Positions 5,806 through 8,682 of a DNA stretch of 8,682 nt are shown piece after piece (within the stretch, counting starts at the first letter, position 1; each line of letters opens with the position of its first letter). The position numbers and the translations under genes are program-made. Below the pieces are notes generated by a model. That model made no database searches. It was given only the letters and a program-made list of their open reading frames with translations, and was not told where the DNA came from. Source of the stretch: CAZBPZ01 sp964493955 (GTDB taxonomy: Bacteria; Chloroflexota; Dehalococcoidia; Dehalococcoidales; Fen-1064); the NCBI GenBank assembly GCA_964493955.1, contig CAZBPZ010000067.1:1-8682 (forward strand), written 5' to 3'.

Positions 5806-6021
5806 CTACTCAAAAGGCGATTCGCGGTGGCCGGTGTTGATGGCGATGCTGGACAAGAGCAGCAGCACCGCCAGCCCCCAGAAGAAGAGGGTGGTACCCC
5901 ACTGCGGACCGATGGCCTCCTCCGCCTCCAGAAACGGTGGCAGCGCCCCGAAAAGGGTGAGCACCCCCATCACACCACAGACACCCCCGGCCAGTCCCAG
6001 CACCAGTGATATCAGCCCCAT
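5806..6021 (-). CDS. Small two-helix membrane protein of unknown function
   Basis: I do not recognise this 71-residue protein. It has a Gly-rich hydrophobic helix (about 3-25, LVLGLAGGVCGVMGVLTLFG). A short acidic loop follows (PPFLEAEEAIGPQWG), then a second helix (about 43-60, TTLFFWGLAVLLLLSSIAI) and a polar tail NTGHRESPFE. That it is a real gene is supported by ATG 6021 with AAGAGGTG just upstream on the minus strand and a good minus-strand promoter beyond it. Its stop is 2 bp from the stop of the SDR gene on the other strand. Two-helix hairpin proteins of this size are often subunits or regulators of larger membrane complexes, but nothing here shows the partner. Confidence 0.72.
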   Translation of the reverse strand: MGLISLVLGLAGGVCGVMGVLTLFGALPPFLEAEEAIGPQWGTTLFFWGLAVLLLLSSIAINTGHRESPFE

Positions 6022-6067
6022 CCAGACACCTCTTGAACGCGCCGGCCAGGGTAACCGGCTTTCGTGG

Positions 6068-6094
6068 TATTCTACGCCAGCCCTGTTTTATAAT
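6068..6094 (+). promoter_or_regulatory. Plus-strand -10 elements for the radical SAM gene
   Basis: Two candidates are visible. TATTCT (6068-6073) is preceded by TGG as an extended -10, closely resembling the TGG-TATCTT used before the SDR gene. A perfect TATAAT lies at 6089-6094. Neither has a convincing -35. The first gives a leader of about 37 nt containing the whole AAGGTGAGGG binding region; the second would start inside that region. Both overlap the minus-strand promoter. Confidence 0.45.
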
Positions 6095-6097
6095 CAA
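6069..6097 (-). promoter_or_regulatory. Minus-strand promoter for the small membrane protein
   Basis: On the minus strand, TTGATT (plus-strand 6092-6097) and TAGAAT (6069-6074) are separated by exactly 17 nt. The hexamers match the sigma70 consensus at 4/6 and 5/6 positions. RNA would start near 6062, about 40 nt before the ATG at 6021, and would carry the AAGAGGTG ribosome-binding site. It overlaps promoter-like boxes for the divergent radical SAM gene. Confidence 0.65.
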
Positions 6098-6116
6098 GGT
6101 GAGGGTACCCGTGACC

Positions 6117-7262
6117 ATGAAGGACAGTTACGAACTCGGCCCGTTCCGGCCACCCAGCGAGGCATTCTCGCTGCTGCTGCGCCTGACACGCAACTGCCCC
6201 TGGAACCGCTGCCGGTTCTGCGGGATGTACAAGACGGAGAAGTTCCAGCTGCGAAGCGTGGCAGAAATCAAGCAGGACATAGATGCGGTAAAACGCATCT
6301 ATGACCGCTTTGTCGCCACTGCCTGGCGCTCCGGCATGCCGGGCCGCCTGCAGGAGGTGGCGCGCGCCCTCCTGCAACAGCCCACCGACGAATGCACCCG
6401 CAACGTGGCCCTCTGGCTCTACGGCGGCGGGCACACCGTCTTCCTGCAGGACGCCAACAGCCTCATCATGCGCACCCCCGAGCTGGTGGAGGTCCTGAAA
6501 TACATCCGGCAGACCTTCCCGCAGGTGGACCGCATCACCAGCTACGGCCGTGCCAAGACGGCCGCCCGCAAGACTCTGGAGGAGCTGCAGCAGATACACG
6601 AGGCCGGCCTGACGCGCCTGCACATCGGGCTGGAATCAGGCAGTGACACCGTGCTCAAGCTGATGGACAAGGGCGTGACACCCGAAGAGCAGATTACCGG
6701 CGGCCAGAAGGTCGTCGCCGCCGGCATCTCCCTCTCCGAGTACGTGCTGCTGGGGCTGGGGGGCAAGGAACACTCCGAGGAGCATGCCATCGAGACGGCC
6801 CGTGTCCTCAATGCCATCAACCCGGACTTCATCCGCCTGCGCACCCTGAGCGTTGGGCCGGGGCTACCGATGTACGAAGACATCATCAGCGGCACCTGGA
6901 CCCAGCTCACCGACGAAGAGATGGTCCAGGAGCTGCGGTTGCTGATTGAGAACCTCAACTGCCGCTCCCGCTTCGTCAGCGACCATATCAACAACCTGCT
7001 CCAGGAGGTGGAGGGGGACCTGCCGGCCGAGAAAGAGCGGCTGCTGGGTATCATTGACCGCTTCCTGGCACTACCACCGGAGGAACGCACCAACTTCCGC
7101 GTCGGGCGGCGGGCCCGCATCTATGTGCAGCTTGATGAGCTGGCCGACCCGCGCAAGCACCGCGTGGTTGAAGAAATCATCCACGAGCTTACCGGCGGCG
7201 AGGTCGACGCCGACCCGGAGGCGGTAGAGCGGTTGCTGCAGGGGTTCTTCGTGCCGCTATGA
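6117..7262 (+). CDS. Radical SAM protein with CX4CX2C cluster motif
   Basis: This is a predicted radical SAM enzyme of 381 residues that would use a 4Fe-4S cluster and S-adenosylmethionine for radical chemistry. The cluster ligands are Cys27, Cys32 and Cys35 in NCPWNRCRFCGMYK, with four residues between the first two cysteines rather than the usual three. Other family blocks are ALWLYGGG (98-105), FLQDANSLI (109-117), TSYGRAKTA (141-149) and LHIGLESGSD (168-177, in the SAM-binding part of the barrel). The C-terminal part (about 265-381) is helical and charged with no recognised domain. Substrate is unknown. ATG 6117 has GAGGG (6101-6105) about 11 nt upstream. GTG 6111 is an in-frame alternative, two codons longer. 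Longer in-frame starts overlap the divergent promoter. The gene ends in an ATGA overlap with pncC. Confidence 0.85.
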   Translation: MKDSYELGPFRPPSEAFSLLLRLTRNCPWNRCRFCGMYKTEKFQLRSVAEIKQDIDAVKRIYDRFVATAWRSGMPGRLQEVARALLQQPTDECTRNVALWLYGGGHTVFLQDANSLIMRTPELVEVLKYIRQTFPQVDRITSYGRAKTAARKTLEELQQIHEAGLTRLHIGLESGSDTVLKLMDKGVTPEEQITGGQKVVAAGISLSEYVLLGLGGKEHSEEHAIETARVLNAINPDFIRLRTLSVGPGLPMYEDIISGTWTQLTDEEMVQELRLLIENLNCRSRFVSDHINNLLQEVEGDLPAEKERLLGIIDRFLALPPEERTNFRVGRRARIYVQLDELADPRKHRVVEEIIHELTGGEVDADPEAVERLLQGFFVPL

Positions 7263-7738
7263 ACACACCGGCTGAAGACATCGTCCGCCGGCTGCGGGAG
7301 AAGGGGCTGACCCTCGGCGCGGTCGAATCGGCCACCGGCGGCCTCATCTCTACCCTCATCACCAGCGTGCCCGGTGCCTCGGAGTGCTTCCAGGGGGCAA
7401 TCGTCTCCTACAGCAACGAGGTCAAGGCGCGGCTCGCGGGTGTCAGCCGCCGCAGCCTGGAGCAGTACGGGGCGGTGAGCGCGCAGGTGGCCCGCGAGAT
7501 GGCCGAGGGCGGGCGGCGGGTGCTGGGGGTGGACATCTGCCTGGCCGATACCGGCATCGCCGGGCCGGGCGGGGCCACACCGGGCAAACCGGTGGGCCTC
7601 TTTTACCTGGGCCTGGCCCACGCCGGCGGGGTATTCCACCACCAGCACAACTTCAGCGGCAACCGCCAGCAGAACCGCCGGGCCGCCGCCGAGGCGGCCC
7701 TCGCCTGGGTGGCCAGCTACCTGGACAGCCTGGACTAG
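7259..7738 (+). CDS. pncC: Nicotinamide-nucleotide amidase, CinA C-terminal type
   Basis: This enzyme family hydrolyses nicotinamide mononucleotide to nicotinate mononucleotide and ammonia, recycling NAD breakdown products in the cytoplasm. The 159-residue product is the stand-alone CinA C-terminal domain: VESATGGLIS (22-31), PGASECFQGAIVSYSNEVK (38-56), GAVSAQVAREMAEG, DTGIAGPGG (97-105) and KPVG (110-113). Length is normal for PncC. The family usually has ESCTGG; here the Cys is Ala25, while the serine proposed as catalytic (Ser24) is kept. ATG 7259 overlaps the stop of the radical SAM gene by 4 bp, so the two are probably translated in a coupled way. The N-terminal CinA domain is absent. 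Confidence 0.93.
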   Translation: MNTPAEDIVRRLREKGLTLGAVESATGGLISTLITSVPGASECFQGAIVSYSNEVKARLAGVSRRSLEQYGAVSAQVAREMAEGGRRVLGVDICLADTGIAGPGGATPGKPVGLFYLGLAHAGGVFHHQHNFSGNRQQNRRAAAEAALAWVASYLDSLD

Positions 7739-7750
7739 AAACGCCGCAGC

Positions 7751-7763
7751 GGAGGCCAACCTG
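7751..7763 (+). promoter_or_regulatory. Ribosome-binding site and CTG start of the NUDIX gene
   Basis: A perfect GGAGG (7751-7755) is followed after 5 nt by an in-frame CTG (7761-7763). The NUDIX reading frame has no ATG, GTG or TTG from here until GTG 7821. The only nearby ATG (7786, with GAGGA upstream) is in a different frame and would give an unrelated cysteine-rich peptide. Confidence 0.6.
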
Positions 7764-8177
7764 GCAGCAACGCTCGAGGAACGCCATGTCGTTACCTGCT
7801 TCCTGGAATCAGGCGGGCGGGTGCTGCTGCTGCGCCGCAGTGACCGCGTCGGCAGCTACCGCGGCCGCTGGGCCGGTGTCAGCGGCTACATCGAGTCCAC
7901 CCCCGAGGCCCAGGCCCTGACCGAAATCCGCGAGGAGACGGGCCTGGGGCCAGAGGACGTGCAACTGGTGCGCCGGGGCGAGAGCCTGGCGGTGGAAGAC
8001 GAGGGGCTGGGGGTACGCTGGGTGGTGCACCCCTTTCTCTTTCACGTGGCCGAGCCGGACAGAATCAGGACCGACTGGGAGCACACCGAGGCACGGTGGG
8101 TAACACCCGGGGAGCTACCCGGCTACCCCACCGTGCCCCGCCTGGCCGATGCCCTGGCCCGCGTTTACCCGGCCTGA
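7761..8177 (+). CDS. NUDIX hydrolase with probable CTG start and variant box
   Basis: NUDIX enzymes hydrolyse nucleoside diphosphates linked to another group, often damaged nucleotides or cofactors. Read from CTG 7761 the product has 138 residues, beginning (M)AATLEERHVVTCFLESGG. It continues VLLLRRSDRVGSYRGRWAGV, then the box region SGYIESTPEAQALTEIREET and GL. The REUXEEXGU core is kept as T54-E55-I-R-E58-E59-T-G-L, with the leading Arg replaced by Thr. The part before it is about two residues shorter than the standard box and lacks the usual GE. Metal-binding Glu55, Glu58 and Glu59 remain. Later blocks are WVVHPFLF (87-94), DWEHTEARWV and TVPRLADAL. GTG 7821 would remove the first beta-strand (HVVTCFLE), so the CTG start is favoured. 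It follows pncC by 22 bp, fitting a nucleotide-housekeeping pair. Substrate is unknown. Confidence 0.87.
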   Translation: MAATLEERHVVTCFLESGGRVLLLRRSDRVGSYRGRWAGVSGYIESTPEAQALTEIREETGLGPEDVQLVRRGESLAVEDEGLGVRWVVHPFLFHVAEPDRIRTDWEHTEARWVTPGELPGYPTVPRLADALARVYPA

Positions 8178-8682
8178 CGCCGGAACCACGGCGCTGGCTG
8201 CCACTTGCCCCGGCTGAACAGCCCCGGGAAGAATACCTTACGCACCTCTTCCAGGAAAAACAGGCCCAGCCCGCCCGCCAGAATGATGCCCCACGCCCCC
8301 GGGCCAAGCGGCACGGTGTGGAAGGCGGCCCGCAGCAGCGGCAGGTAGACAACGGCAACCTGCAGCCCCACCGCCACCGCAATAGCGCCGACCAGGAGCC
8401 GGTTGCGGAAGATACCCAGCCGGAAGGTGCTGTGCTCGTCCGAGCGGGAAATCAGGGCAACAAACCACTGAAAGGCCGACATGGCGCCGAAAGCCACCGT
8501 ACGCGCCTCGGCCAGGCTCAGGTGCGCCTGCGCCCAGGCGAATATCAGAAAGACACCAAAGCCCATCAGCAGGGCCAGCACCAGCAGACGCAGCAGCAGG
8601 CCGGGGAAGACCAGGCCCACCTCCGGGTGGCGTGGGGCCTGCCGGAGCTCGTTGCCGGTCCTGGGCTCCAGGCCGAGCGGGA
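8165..8682 (-). CDS. P-type cation ATPase, C-terminal membrane domain (partial)
   Basis: The open frame runs unbroken from the right window edge to TAA at 8165, so only the last about 172 residues are seen. It begins PLGLEPRTGNELRQAPRHPE, which matches the segment before the last helices in P2-type (calcium or magnesium type) ATPases. Four hydrophobic stretches follow. Between them are ARTVAFGAMSAFQWFVALISRS and FRLGIFRNRLLVGAIAV, then YLPLLRAAFHTVPLGPGAW and a last helix IILAGGLGLFFLEEVRKVF. This is the Cation_ATPase_C region that forms the final transmembrane helices. Ion specificity cannot be read because the catalytic DKTG and ion-binding M4-M6 parts lie outside the window. The gene converges on the NUDIX gene, with a 13-bp overlap of their 3' ends and no terminator between. 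Confidence 0.88.
   Translation of the reverse strand, partial: PLGLEPRTGNELRQAPRHPEVGLVFPGLLLRLLVLALLMGFGVFLIFAWAQAHLSLAEARTVAFGAMSAFQWFVALISRSDEHSTFRLGIFRNRLLVGAIAVAVGLQVAVVYLPLLRAAFHTVPLGPGAWGIILAGGLGLFFLEEVRKVFFPGLFSRGKWQPAPWFRRQAG

Noticed and set aside
6033..6038. TTGAAC upstream of the radical SAM gene as a -35 box
   Set aside because: It is 29 nt from the extended -10, and it overlaps the minus-strand AAGAGGTG ribosome-binding site, which explains it better.
7121..7759. 212-codon minus-strand open frame opposite pncC
   Set aside because: Antisense shadow of a clearly identified enzyme; no recognisable motifs.
7384..7920. Plus-strand open frame running across pncC into the NUDIX gene, containing ATG 7786 with a GAGGA upstream
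   Set aside because: It reads both genes out of frame, giving Gly/Arg/Cys-rich sequence. The ATG is tempting but would need a frameshift to join the NUDIX protein, while the in-frame CTG with GGAGG explains the conserved N-terminus.

Overview
The window is compact, GC-rich (mid-60s percent by eye) bacterial chromosome with no mobile element, CRISPR array or pseudogene. The gene set and wording of the proteins (a ~320-residue YidC with no N-terminal periplasmic domain, an RNase P protein with the block SRYGISVSKRVG, frequent GTG/TTG starts, a lipoprotein propeller beside yidC) suggest a monoderm-like lineage. My best guess is Chloroflexota, near the Dehalococcoidia. That placement comes from remembered protein similarity and was not tested by a search.

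Left part (1-4971): a tRNA-Asp(GTC) on the minus strand is divergent from a collinear block of nine plus-strand genes: rpsF, ssb, rpsR, rpmH, rnpA, yidD, a PQQ-type beta-propeller lipoprotein, yidC and jag. Gaps are 8-52 bp and yidC overlaps jag by 107 bp, so the block can be read as one operon from a promoter near 165-199. It joins the S6/SSB/S18 cluster to the L34/RNase P/YidD/YidC/Jag cluster. Together they cover ribosome assembly, DNA-strand protection, tRNA 5' maturation and membrane-protein insertion. rpmH (46 residues) and the correct 5' ends of rnpA and the NUDIX gene are easily missed.

Middle part (4972-6110): a short-chain dehydrogenase/reductase with its own extended -10 promoter meets, tail to tail with 2 bp between, a small two-helix membrane protein on the minus strand. 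That gene and the next plus-strand gene diverge from a roughly 95-bp region with overlapping promoter-like elements.

Right part (6111-8682): a radical SAM protein with an atypical CX4CX2C cluster motif is coupled by an ATGA overlap to pncC (CinA C-terminal domain, nicotinamide-nucleotide amidase), followed 22 bp later by a NUDIX hydrolase. The last 518 bp hold the C-terminal membrane domain of a P-type cation ATPase on the minus strand, cut by the window edge.

The most unusual signal is translational. Two genes, rnpA and the NUDIX gene, have no ATG, GTG or TTG that would give a full-length protein. Each instead has a near-cognate codon (ACG and CTG) in the right frame, 7 and 5 nt behind a perfect GGAGG. 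No wholly new system is evident; the rest is core cellular machinery in an interesting arrangement.
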